Of a DNA stretch of 43,776 bases, positions 7,451 through 15,764 are shown piece by piece. Position numbers and translations under genes: made by a program. Source of the DNA: Leptotrichia sp. oral taxon 215 str. W9775 (GTDB lineage: Bacteria > Fusobacteriota > Fusobacteriia > Fusobacteriales > Leptotrichiaceae). The notes under the pieces were generated by a model. That model had not been told where the DNA came from, did not search any database, and saw only the letters and a list, made by a program, of their open reading frames with translations. Numbering within the stretch: the first letter of the stretch is position 1; the number at the start of each line of letters is the position of its first letter. The stretch covers positions 1 to 43,776 of the forward strand of contig NZ_KI272837.1 in the NCBI RefSeq assembly GCF_000469505.1, read 5' to 3'.

Positions 7451-10102
7451 ATGAAAAAAGAACTGGATAAAGTTTATTCGCCAACTGAAATTGAAGACAA
7501 GTGGTATAAAATATGGGAAGAAAATGGATACTTTAGTGCACAGCATAATGATGAGAAGCCAGGTTACTCAATAGTAATCCCACCTCCTAACGTAACAGGG
7601 ATACTTCACATGGGACATATGTTGGATAACACTATTCAGGATGCAATAATAAGATATAAAAGAATGAGCGGATTTGATACTTTATGGGTTCCCGGAATGG
7701 ATCACGCAGGAATTGCAACTCAGAATAAAGTTGAGAGAATGCTGAAGGAACAGGGAACTTCAAAGGAAGAAATCGGAAGGGAAGAATTCCTGAAAAAAAC
7801 ATGGGAATGGAAGGAAAAGCACGGTGGACTTATAACTAAGCAGTTAAGAAAACTGGGAGTTTCTCCTGACTGGTCGAGAGAAAGATTTACAATGGATGAA
7901 GGGCTTTCAAGAGCTGTAAAGGAAGTATTTATAAAACTTTACAATGATGGTCTTATTTATAGAGGAGAATACATTGTAAACTGGTGTCCACATGATAAAA
8001 CTGCCCTTGCAGATGACGAAGTAAACCACTTTGAAAAAAATGGAAAAATATGGGAAATAAAATATCCTATAAAAGATAGTGATGGATATGTTGTAATTGC
8101 TACAACAAGACCTGAAACGATGCTGGGAGATACAGGAGTAGCTGTAAATCCTAACGATGAAAGATATAAGGATTTAATAGGAAAAAAGGTAATACTGCCA
8201 TTAATGGACAGGGAAATACCTGTAGTTGCTGATGAATATGTAGATATGGAATTTGGAACAGGAGTAGTTAAAATGACACCTTCCCACGATCCTAACGACT
8301 TTGAAGTGGCAAAAAGAACAGGACTTCCTTTCCTGAATATATTTACAGAAGATGCAAAAGTAAATGAAAATGGTGGAAAATACTGCGGGCTTGAAAGATT
8401 TGAAGCAAGAAAGGCTATCCTGAAAGATCTTGAAGAACAGGGATACCTTGTAGGAGTGAAGGAACATAAAAATGCTGTTGGTCACTGTTACAGATGTGAC
8501 TCAGTAATTGAGCCAAGAGTTTCTACACAATGGTTTGTAAAAATGAAGCCTCTTGCTGAAAGAGCTCTGGAAGTAGTAAAAAATGGTAAAATACAGATAA
8601 CTCCAAAAAGATGGGAAAAAGTGTACTATAACTGGCTTGAAAATATAAGGGACTGGACAATTTCAAGACAGATCTGGTGGGGACACAGAATACCTGCCTA
8701 TTATGCGGAAGACGGTTCAATATTTGTAGCTAGGGATTTAGAGGAAGCAAAAGCTCAGGCAAGGGAAAAGTTTGGGAAAGATGTTCCTTTAAGGGAAGAG
8801 ACAGATGTACTTGATACATGGTTTTCATCAGCTTTATGGCCTTTCTCCACAATGGGATGGCCTGATAAAACAAAGGATCTTGAAAAATTCTTTCCAACAA
8901 ATGTACTTGTAACAGGGGCAGACATACTGTTCTTCTGGGTAGCAAGAATGGTAATGATGAGTTTATATATAAATGATGAGATACCTTTTGATTATGTATA
9001 TTTACATGGTCTTATAAGAGATGAACAGGGAAGAAAAATGAGTAAATCCCTAGGAAACTCACCTGATCCTCTAGATCTTATAGATAAATACGGAGCTGAT
9101 GCAATAAGATTCAGTTTCCTTTACAATACATCACAAGGCCAGGATATACATTTTTCAGAAAAACTTCTTGAAATGGGATCAGCTTTTGCAAATAAAGTAT
9201 GGAATGCATCAAGATTTGTGTTGTCTAACCTTGAAGATTTTGATGATAAAGTGTCTGTAATGGATTTGGAATTCAAGCTGGAAGACAGATGGATACTGTC
9301 AAAACTTCAGTCAGCATCAAAAGCTATAAATGAAAGCATGGAAAAATATGAGCTTGACAGTGCGGCAAAAATAGCCTATGAATTTTTCAGGGGAGATTTC
9401 TGTGACTGGTATGTGGAAATTGCTAAAACAAGAGTTTACGGTGGAGAAGGTACAGATAAAGCAACTGCCCAGTGGGTATTGAAACATGTGCTTGATAATG
9501 GTCTGAAAATGCTTCATCCATTTATGCCATTTATTACAGAAGAAATATGGCAGAAACTTGAAATAGATGAGCCTACTATAATGCTTTCAGATTTCCCTAA
9601 GGAAGACAAGGCTTTAGTAAGTGTTGAATCAGAAAAGGAATTTGACTATCTGAAGGAAGTAGTAACAGCTGTAAGAAATATAAGAGGAGAAAATAATGTT
9701 TCCCCTTCAAAGAAAATAGAAGTAATATTCAAGACAGTAAACGAAGGTGAAAAGAAAATACTGGAGCACAATCCTAAAATTTTAGATAAGCTTGCAAATG
9801 TTGAAAAATATGACTTTACACCTAATGTTGAAATTCCTGAACTTGTAGGATTCAGACTAGTTGAAACTACTGAAATATATGTTCCGCTTGCTGATCTTAT
9901 AGACAAGGAAAAGGAAATTGCAAAACTTGAAAAGGATATAGAAAAAACTCAGAAGGAACTGGATAAGGTTTTAGGAAAGCTTTCAAATGAAGCATTTTTA
10001 TCGAAAGCACCTCAGGCTGTTGTTGACAAGGAAAATGCAATTAAGGAAGAACTTGAAACTAAAATTGCAAAATTCAGGGAATCAATAAACCTGTATAAAT
10101 AA
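7451..10102 (+). CDS. valS: Valyl-tRNA synthetase
   Basis: Attaches valine to tRNA-Val in the cytoplasm. 883 aa from ATG 7451; an in-frame ATG at 7433 adds six residues but lies inside the 3' arm of the hairpin described upstream. Class I signatures: PPPNVTGILHMGHMLDN (HIGH variant HMGH) and GRKMSKSLGNSPDP (KMSKS). The editing-domain stretch TTRPETMLGDTGVAVNP, the anticodon domain, and the C-terminal coiled coil (DKEKEIAKLEKDIEKTQKEL) typical of ValRS are present. No T-box leader is visible. Confidence 0.97.
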   Translation: MKKELDKVYSPTEIEDKWYKIWEENGYFSAQHNDEKPGYSIVIPPPNVTGILHMGHMLDNTIQDAIIRYKRMSGFDTLWVPGMDHAGIATQNKVERMLKEQGTSKEEIGREEFLKKTWEWKEKHGGLITKQLRKLGVSPDWSRERFTMDEGLSRAVKEVFIKLYNDGLIYRGEYIVNWCPHDKTALADDEVNHFEKNGKIWEIKYPIKDSDGYVVIATTRPETMLGDTGVAVNPNDERYKDLIGKKVILPLMDREIPVVADEYVDMEFGTGVVKMTPSHDPNDFEVAKRTGLPFLNIFTEDAKVNENGGKYCGLERFEARKAILKDLEEQGYLVGVKEHKNAVGHCYRCDSVIEPRVSTQWFVKMKPLAERALEVVKNGKIQITPKRWEKVYYNWLENIRDWTISRQIWWGHRIPAYYAEDGSIFVARDLEEAKAQAREKFGKDVPLREETDVLDTWFSSALWPFSTMGWPDKTKDLEKFFPTNVLVTGADILFFWVARMVMMSLYINDEIPFDYVYLHGLIRDEQGRKMSKSLGNSPDPLDLIDKYGADAIRFSFLYNTSQGQDIHFSEKLLEMGSAFANKVWNASRFVLSNLEDFDDKVSVMDLEFKLEDRWILSKLQSASKAINESMEKYELDSAAKIAYEFFRGDFCDWYVEIAKTRVYGGEGTDKATAQWVLKHVLDNGLKMLHPFMPFITEEIWQKLEIDEPTIMLSDFPKEDKALVSVESEKEFDYLKEVVTAVRNIRGENNVSPSKKIEVIFKTVNEGEKKILEHNPKILDKLANVEKYDFTPNVEIPELVGFRLVETTEIYVPLADLIDKEKEIAKLEKDIEKTQKELDKVLGKLSNEAFLSKAPQAVVDKENAIKEELETKIAKFRESINLYK

Positions 10103-10170
10103 TTTGTGTAAAATAATGAAATTCTGATAAAATTTTATATTTCTGCTACTGGATGAAAAATTTATTAATC

Positions 10171-10199
10171 TTTAAAAAAAGTAAAAAATGTAGTATAAT
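10171..10199 (+). promoter_or_regulatory. Candidate promoter of the nfeD-SPFH pair
   Basis: TTTAAA (10171-10176), 17-nt spacer, TATAAT (10194-10199). Confidence 0.45.
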
Positions 10200-10211
10200 A
10201 TAAAAAAGAAA

Positions 10212-10241
10212 TTTTATACATGACATATTAAATGTATAAAA
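10212..10241. promoter_or_regulatory. 10-bp inverted repeat just after the predicted start site
   Basis: TTTTATACAT (10212-10221) and ATGTATAAAA (10232-10241) are perfect arms 10 nt apart, starting about 6 nt past the predicted transcription start. It could be an operator or a 5'-UTR hairpin. Confidence 0.35.
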
Positions 10242-10286
10242 ACAAAAAACTTACGAATGGATTAATTTCCGGGAGGGAGAACTTTA

Positions 10287-10709
10287 ATGGGAGCTATGTT
10301 TTGGGCAATTGCTACGGCAGTATTTGCAATACTTGAAATTGTGATACCTGGTCTTGTTACAATATGGCTGGCTCTTGCCGCTCTAATTGTGACGGTATTT
10401 GCAGGATTTATAAATAATCCTACTGTGGAATTTGTTATTTTTGCGGTATTTTCATTGATTTTTGTAATATTTACAAGACCTGTTTTGAGAAGATACATTC
10501 AAAAGGCAGACAAAAAATTCAGTCCTCAAATGAAAGGTTCTGAAATAAAAATCGAAAAAGTTGTAAATACTGACAAACAGAAAAAGGAATATGAAGTAAA
10601 ATTTAAAGGTTCCATATGGACAGGAACTAGTGATGAATTTTTTAAGGTAGGAGATATTGTCAAAATTAAAAATTTTGAAGGAAATAAGATTATACTTGAA
10701 AGAAAATAG
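10287..10709 (+). CDS. NfeD family membrane protein (short form)
   Basis: 140 aa. Two to three N-terminal membrane segments (about 5-75, including AVFAILEIVIPGLVTIWLAL) followed by a soluble OB-fold-like domain ending FFKVGDIVKIKNFEGNKIIL. This is the short NfeD form, which lacks the serine-protease domain. NfeD proteins are typically encoded beside an SPFH/stomatin protein and are thought to act with it in membrane microdomains. The SPFH partner is the next gene, 42 bp downstream. A GGGAGGGAG ribosome site precedes the ATG. Confidence 0.88.
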   Translation: MGAMFWAIATAVFAILEIVIPGLVTIWLALAALIVTVFAGFINNPTVEFVIFAVFSLIFVIFTRPVLRRYIQKADKKFSPQMKGSEIKIEKVVNTDKQKKEYEVKFKGSIWTGTSDEFFKVGDIVKIKNFEGNKIILERK

Positions 10710-10751
10710 TATCAGAAAAATATTTTAAATAAAACTTAGGAGGAGATTACA

Positions 10752-11654
10752 ATGTTTCTTTTATTACCATTTGGAATAATAGTAATAGTAGCTGCGTTAA
10801 TAATAATATTTAAGGCTATTAAAATTGTTCCTGAATCAAGAGTTTACATTATTGAAAAATTAGGAAAATATGACCAGTCGCTGTCATCAGGTCTGAATTT
10901 TATAAATCCGTTTTTTGACAGAGTTGCAAGGGTTGTTTCATTGAAGGAACAGGTTGTGGATTTTCCACCTCAGCCTGTAATTACAAAGGATAACGCCACT
11001 ATGCAAATTGATACAATAATATATTTTCAGATAACTGATCCAAAGTTATATACTTATGGAATTGAAAGACCTATATCAGCTATTGAAAATCTTACTGCAA
11101 CAACATTGAGAAATATAATCGGGGATATGACTGTTGACCAGACATTGACTTCGAGAGATGTAATAAATACAAATATGAGAGTTGAGCTTGATGAAGCTAC
11201 AGATCCATGGGGAATTAAAGTAAACAGGGTTGAGTTAAAGAGTATAATTCCACCGGCTGACATAAGATCTGCCATGGAAAAGGAAATGAAGGCGGAAAGG
11301 GAAAAAAGAGCGAATATCCTTGAAGCACAGGCTAAAAGAGAATCTGCAATATTAGTGGCTGAAGGGGAAAAACAGGCGGCAATATTGAGAGCGGAAGCTA
11401 AAAAGGAACAGGCTATAAAGGAAGCTGAAGGGGAAGCGGAAGCTATTCTTTCAATTCAGAAGGCAAAAGCAGAGGCATTGAGACTTCTGAATGAAGCAAA
11501 ACCTACGCCTGAAGTACTTTCATTAAAAGGAATGGAAGCATTTGAAAAAGCGGCTGACGGAAATGCCACAAAAATCATCGTTCCTGCAAATTTCCAAAAT
11601 CTTGCAAGCACAATAACTGCATTTGCAGAATTAAATGAAAAAACTGAAAACTAA
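10752..11654 (+). CDS. SPFH/Band 7 protein (stomatin/QmcA-like)
   Basis: 300 aa. An N-terminal membrane segment (residues 1-22) is followed by the SPFH domain opening KIVPESRVYIIEKLGKYDQ and continuing through KDNATMQIDTIIYFQITDP and the conserved NLTATTLRNIIGDMTVDQTL. Next comes a long Glu/Lys/Ala-rich coiled coil (about 180-245) and a short C-terminal tail. Such proteins form large membrane-bound cages around other membrane proteins and proteases such as FtsH. With NfeD next to it, a QmcA/stomatin role fits better than HflK/HflC. Confidence 0.92.
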   Translation: MFLLLPFGIIVIVAALIIIFKAIKIVPESRVYIIEKLGKYDQSLSSGLNFINPFFDRVARVVSLKEQVVDFPPQPVITKDNATMQIDTIIYFQITDPKLYTYGIERPISAIENLTATTLRNIIGDMTVDQTLTSRDVINTNMRVELDEATDPWGIKVNRVELKSIIPPADIRSAMEKEMKAEREKRANILEAQAKRESAILVAEGEKQAAILRAEAKKEQAIKEAEGEAEAILSIQKAKAEALRLLNEAKPTPEVLSLKGMEAFEKAADGNATKIIVPANFQNLASTITAFAELNEKTEN

Positions 11655-11727
11655 TATAGTTCAGAAGTTAAGGAGTACTTTTAAAGCTGATATTTTTTCA
11701 GAATGTAGTAATGCTAAATAAATATTA

Positions 11728-11756
11728 TTGTTAAATACAACAAAGTATGCTAAAAT
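11728..11756 (+). promoter_or_regulatory. Promoter of tpiA
   Basis: TTGTTA (11728-11733), 17-nt spacer, extended -10 TGcTAAAAT (hexamer 11751-11756). Confidence 0.6.
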
Positions 11757-11789
11757 ATTTAGGAAAAATAAAAATATGGAGGAAGAATA

Positions 11790-12557
11790 ATGAGAAAAGT
11801 AATCGTAGCGGGAAACTGGAAAATGAACAAAACTGCAAAAGAGGCAGCAGAATTTTTTGCAGAATTTAAACCTTTAGTTGCAGATGTTAAAAATGCAGGG
11901 ATTGTTATAGGGGTACCGTTTACAGCTTTAGAGACAGCAACAAGAGAAACAGCAGGATCAAATATTAAAATAGCTGCTGAAAATATGAATGCAAATGACA
12001 GTGGGGCTTATACAGGAGAAGTTTCTCCATTAATGTTAAAGGATTTAGGTGTTGAATATGTTATTTTAGGACACTCAGAAAGAAGAGAGTACTATGGAGA
12101 AACTGATGCCATAGTTAATGAAAAAGTAAAAGCGGCACTTAAACATGGATTAAAACCAATTTTATGTGTTGGAGAAAAATTGGAAGAAAGAGAAAATGGA
12201 ACTACTGAAAAAGTAGTTGAAGAACAAGTAGTAGGTGGATTGAAAGATGTATCTGCTGAAGAAATGACAAATGTAGTAATAGCTTATGAACCTGTATGGG
12301 CAATAGGAACAGGTAAAACTGCAACTCCGGAACAGGCTCAGGAAGTTCATGCATTTATAAGAGGATTACTTGGAAAACTTTACAGTGCTGAAGTGGCTGA
12401 AAATGTAACAGTTCAGTATGGTGGATCAATGAATGATGCCAATGCGGCTGAGCTTATCGCTCAAAAAGATATAGATGGTGGATTAGTTGGAGGAGCAAGC
12501 TTAATTCCTGAAAAATTCACTGTAATAGTAAAAGCGGGAGATTCTGCAGTTAAGTAG
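11790..12557 (+). CDS. tpiA: Triosephosphate isomerase
   Basis: Interconverts dihydroxyacetone phosphate and glyceraldehyde 3-phosphate in glycolysis. 255 aa. All active-site pieces are present: GNWKMN (Lys11), the electrophile histidine in ILGHSERREY (His95), the catalytic glutamate in AYEPVWAIGTG (Glu167) starting loop 6, and the phosphate-binding VQYGGSMNDANA and GGLVGGASL. The start has a strong GGAGGAAGA site. Codon choice is that of a highly expressed gene. Followed by secG with a 37-nt gap, so likely cotranscribed. Confidence 0.97.
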   Translation: MRKVIVAGNWKMNKTAKEAAEFFAEFKPLVADVKNAGIVIGVPFTALETATRETAGSNIKIAAENMNANDSGAYTGEVSPLMLKDLGVEYVILGHSERREYYGETDAIVNEKVKAALKHGLKPILCVGEKLEERENGTTEKVVEEQVVGGLKDVSAEEMTNVVIAYEPVWAIGTGKTATPEQAQEVHAFIRGLLGKLYSAEVAENVTVQYGGSMNDANAAELIAQKDIDGGLVGGASLIPEKFTVIVKAGDSAVK

Positions 12558-12594
12558 TTAATGTATAATTTGCCGTAAATTCATAGGAGGAATA

Positions 12595-12798
12595 ATGTTA
12601 GAAAATTTACTGGTAATAATTTTAGTAGTTTTAGCTATAATCATGATAGCTGTTATCCTGTTACAGCCTGACAGAAGTCAGGGACTTGCTAAAAATGCCA
12701 ATATAGTAGACGAGGAAAAAGAAGGAATCGAAAAGTTTACTGAATGGATAGCAACAGCATTTCTAGTTGTAGCAGTATTGTTTCAGATAATAAGATAA
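12595..12798 (+). CDS. secG: Preprotein translocase subunit SecG
   Basis: 67 aa with two membrane segments (LLVIILVVLAIIMIAVILLQ and WIATAFLVVAVLFQII). The loop QPDRSQGLAKNANIVDEEKE resembles the SecG loop (Q-rich, followed by G), and the short length is typical. SecG assists SecYE in protein export. A tpiA-secG arrangement is common in low-GC bacteria and supports the call. A terminator follows at 12808. Confidence 0.88.
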   Translation: MLENLLVIILVVLAIIMIAVILLQPDRSQGLAKNANIVDEEKEGIEKFTEWIATAFLVVAVLFQIIR

Positions 12799-12807
12799 TA
12801 AAAAAAT

Positions 12808-12864
12808 AATCAACTTGGTTTTATAAAGTTCTTTTTAGGAATTTAAAAACTGAGTTGATTTTTT
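12808..12864 (+). terminator. Terminator after secG
   Basis: AATCAACT (12808-12815) pairs with AGTTGATT (12853-12860), extended by GGTTTT/AAAAC on the inner side, then TTTTTTA. Confidence 0.75.
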
Positions 12865-12930
12865 ATATGGCCAAAAATCCAGGAAAATGAGGAAATAGTG
12901 TAAAAGTAAAAATATTCACAGCAATTTCAG

Positions 12931-12959
12931 TTGTAAATAATCATATAAAGAAGTATAAT
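12931..12959 (+). promoter_or_regulatory. Promoter of the addB/addA-like pair
   Basis: TTGTAA (12931-12936), 17-nt spacer, TATAAT (12954-12959), about 27 nt before a GGAG/GGGAG ribosome site. Confidence 0.55.
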
Positions 12960-12992
12960 ATATAATATTAGAAAAGGAGTGTGGGAGTTATA

Positions 12993-15764
12993 ATGAAACT
13001 AACTTATCTTGGCTTAAAATCTGACTTGAAGGAAATCCTTCCGGAAGAATTTAATAGGAACGAAGAAGTTTTATATGTATTTGAAAATACATCTTCGTTT
13101 TTTGAAATAAAAAGGGAGTACTTACAAACATTTCAGAACATTTTCAATAATTTTAAACTGATGAACAGCTATGATTTTTATGAGAAACTTTTTGAAACGG
13201 ATAAAATTGTCATAAAGGAAGAAAAACAGGCTGTACTATTCTATAATTCATTGGATAAAAGTATAAAAAGAGAGCTGAAAATAAAGAATTACTATGATGC
13301 AATAGACATTGCATATAATTTTTATACACTTTTTTCTGAATTACAGGAATATAAAGTGGATTATTCAAATAAAGAGGAATTAGGACTTGAAAAATGGCAG
13401 GAAAAAACATTTGATGAGCTTGTTAAAATAAATAAAAATATAGAAAAAAAAGTACAGGAAAAAGGACTTATTTTACCTTATATGCTTAGAAGAAAAGAAA
13501 ATATATCAGATGTTTTCATAAAAAAATATAAGAAAATATGTTTTATAAATAAGATTAAATTTACTCCATTTGAGAAAGAAATGATTGAAATTCTTGAATC
13601 AAAGGGAATAGAAATTGAAAATAAGATTCAGCTTGGGAAAAATGATTTTGATGAGGAAAAACTCCAAATAAAAGATAGTTTTTCACTACCTGAAAAGGAG
13701 GAATTTGAGAGGGATTTTGGTGTAAATATTGAAATTCATGAATATGAAAATAAATTTACACAGCTTCTGGGAATGATAAAAAAGCTTTCTTCCGATGATA
13801 TTTCAGGTGAAGATGTAAAGGAATGTAAAATATATGATTTACAGGGAAGTATTGAAAATAATGAGGCAGATTATCATCTTCTGAATCAGTCTAAAATAAA
13901 ATATAATCTTGAAATAACAATGCAGAAAACAAAAATTTATAAGGTTCTGGAACTTTTATACAATATTCTGGAAAATGTAAGGCCGGTTCATTTAAAAAAT
14001 GGGGATGTACATTACATGTTTAAAGTTAAGGAATTTTATAATGCGTATAAATCAGATAATTTTTTAAATACTTTTGATCTTGGAAAAACTTATTCCTATT
14101 TCCAATCTTTTGCAAGGGAGGATTATAAATATATTTCGAAGGAGCAGTTAAGTAATTTTGTCAAAGAAAGTGAAGATGGGGAAAGTTTCCTATATAAAGA
14201 TGAAGTTAAAGTACTTGCAGAATTTATGGGGGAATTGGAAAGAATATTGAATTTTTCCACTTTAAAGGATTTTGAAGATTATCTTTCGGAGCTCTTCAAT
14301 AAAAATGATATTGAAGGAAGCAATGTCCGTGATAAATATTTTGAAGCACTTTCAGAAATGACAGTTCTGGAAGAATTTGATTTTGATGATTTGTGGGAAG
14401 GATTTTTTGGGAAAAATATATCTGCAAGCCTGCTGAAATTATTTTTGAAATATCTGGATAAAAAGGCTATAAGTCTTGATCTTGAAAAAATAAGTGAAGA
14501 AGATGTGGAGCAGTACAGTATAAATGATTTTTCCTCAATTTCAGAAACTTCTAAAAAAAATCTGATATTTTTAAATCTTCAGGATACGTTTCCTGAAGTA
14601 AAGGTAAATAATTTCTTTTTTTCAAAGATACAGAGGGAAAAAATAGGACTTCCTGTTTCAGAAGAAGAAAAAAAGGTTGAAAATTTTAAACTTATTAATA
14701 ATATTTTGAATGCAGAAAATGTGTGTCTGTCGTATATTAAAAATATAGATGAAAATAAAGACTGCTCAGGAATTATTGAAGAAATAAGGCTGAAATACGG
14801 TAAGGAAGTAATAAAAAATGAAATACTGGAAAAGGATGAACTTGAATTTGTAAAAAGATATTTTACAGAAGATAAGTGGAAAAAGAGAAAAATAGGGAAA
14901 TTTATAAAGTCTAAGCTGAAAAAGGATCTGGAAAGATTAAAGGATGCAAAATTGAATTTAGGATATTATTCATTTGAGAAAATAGAAAAGTTTGAATATG
15001 GATATTATCTTGAAAATATGATAGGAAAAACTGAAATAGAGGAAATTGATGAAAAGATTAACCCTCTGATGTTTGGTAGTATAATTCATTCTGTTTATGA
15101 AAAAATTGTAAAGGAAAATAAGGAAAAGATAGAAAAGTTTGAATATGATGCAGATATTAATGAAATAAGAAAAATACTGAATGAAGTACTTAATTCCTAT
15201 GAATATAAAATGCCACAGGAATTTATTAAATTTTATAGGGAAATATCATTTGAAGAAATTGCAAAATCTATCAAAAAGTTTTTCAGGCAGTTAAAGGAGG
15301 AAATGCTGAATCAATCTGAAATAGAGATTTATTCTGAAGAAAAAGTAAGACTTGATAAAGAAAAAAATATTTATAAAAATGTATATATAAATGGAAGAAT
15401 GGATTTATATATAAAAACAGCTATAGAAAAAATATTTGTAGATTACAAGTCAGGAAAATTAGATAAAAAGGAAAAAATAGAGGAGGCCCAGAGACAGCTT
15501 GACTATTATTCGATAATGCTGGAAGAAAATGATGGAAAAGAAATAAAAAAATGGATAGTAGATACATGGAATGGTGAAATAATAAAAGATGGGAGGGAAA
15601 CTCCTTCACTGACTGAAGACGATATAAAAAATGTTTTAAAAAGATATTATGAAAATGAATATTACAGTATTGGAGAAGGAGAAAAAGAACCAGAAACGTT
15701 TAATTATAGAACATATAAAAATATATGCAGATGGAAAGATGAGGTGGATGGAGAAAATGAATAG
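12993..15764 (+). CDS. AddB/RexB-like helicase-nuclease subunit
   Basis: 923 aa from ATG 12993, chosen over GTG 12981 because GGGAG (12983-12987) is correctly spaced only for it. The C-terminal third is a RecB-type PD-(D/E)XK nuclease: FGSIIHSVYEKI (His), GRMDLY (Asp), FVDYKSGK (D-x-K) and QRQLDYYSIML (Q-x3-Y). The rest is a helicase-derived scaffold. With the UvrD-like partner overlapping downstream it should form a dimeric AddAB/RexAB-type enzyme that resects double-strand breaks for RecA. I see no Walker A in the N-terminus and only one C-terminal cysteine, so the AddB Fe-S cluster seems absent; this is nearer RexB. Confidence 0.82.
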   Translation: MKLTYLGLKSDLKEILPEEFNRNEEVLYVFENTSSFFEIKREYLQTFQNIFNNFKLMNSYDFYEKLFETDKIVIKEEKQAVLFYNSLDKSIKRELKIKNYYDAIDIAYNFYTLFSELQEYKVDYSNKEELGLEKWQEKTFDELVKINKNIEKKVQEKGLILPYMLRRKENISDVFIKKYKKICFINKIKFTPFEKEMIEILESKGIEIENKIQLGKNDFDEEKLQIKDSFSLPEKEEFERDFGVNIEIHEYENKFTQLLGMIKKLSSDDISGEDVKECKIYDLQGSIENNEADYHLLNQSKIKYNLEITMQKTKIYKVLELLYNILENVRPVHLKNGDVHYMFKVKEFYNAYKSDNFLNTFDLGKTYSYFQSFAREDYKYISKEQLSNFVKESEDGESFLYKDEVKVLAEFMGELERILNFSTLKDFEDYLSELFNKNDIEGSNVRDKYFEALSEMTVLEEFDFDDLWEGFFGKNISASLLKLFLKYLDKKAISLDLEKISEEDVEQYSINDFSSISETSKKNLIFLNLQDTFPEVKVNNFFFSKIQREKIGLPVSEEEKKVENFKLINNILNAENVCLSYIKNIDENKDCSGIIEEIRLKYGKEVIKNEILEKDELEFVKRYFTEDKWKKRKIGKFIKSKLKKDLERLKDAKLNLGYYSFEKIEKFEYGYYLENMIGKTEIEEIDEKINPLMFGSIIHSVYEKIVKENKEKIEKFEYDADINEIRKILNEVLNSYEYKMPQEFIKFYREISFEEIAKSIKKFFRQLKEEMLNQSEIEIYSEEKVRLDKEKNIYKNVYINGRMDLYIKTAIEKIFVDYKSGKLDKKEKIEEAQRQLDYYSIMLEENDGKEIKKWIVDTWNGEIIKDGRETPSLTEDDIKNVLKRYYENEYYSIGEGEKEPETFNYRTYKNICRWKDEVDGENE

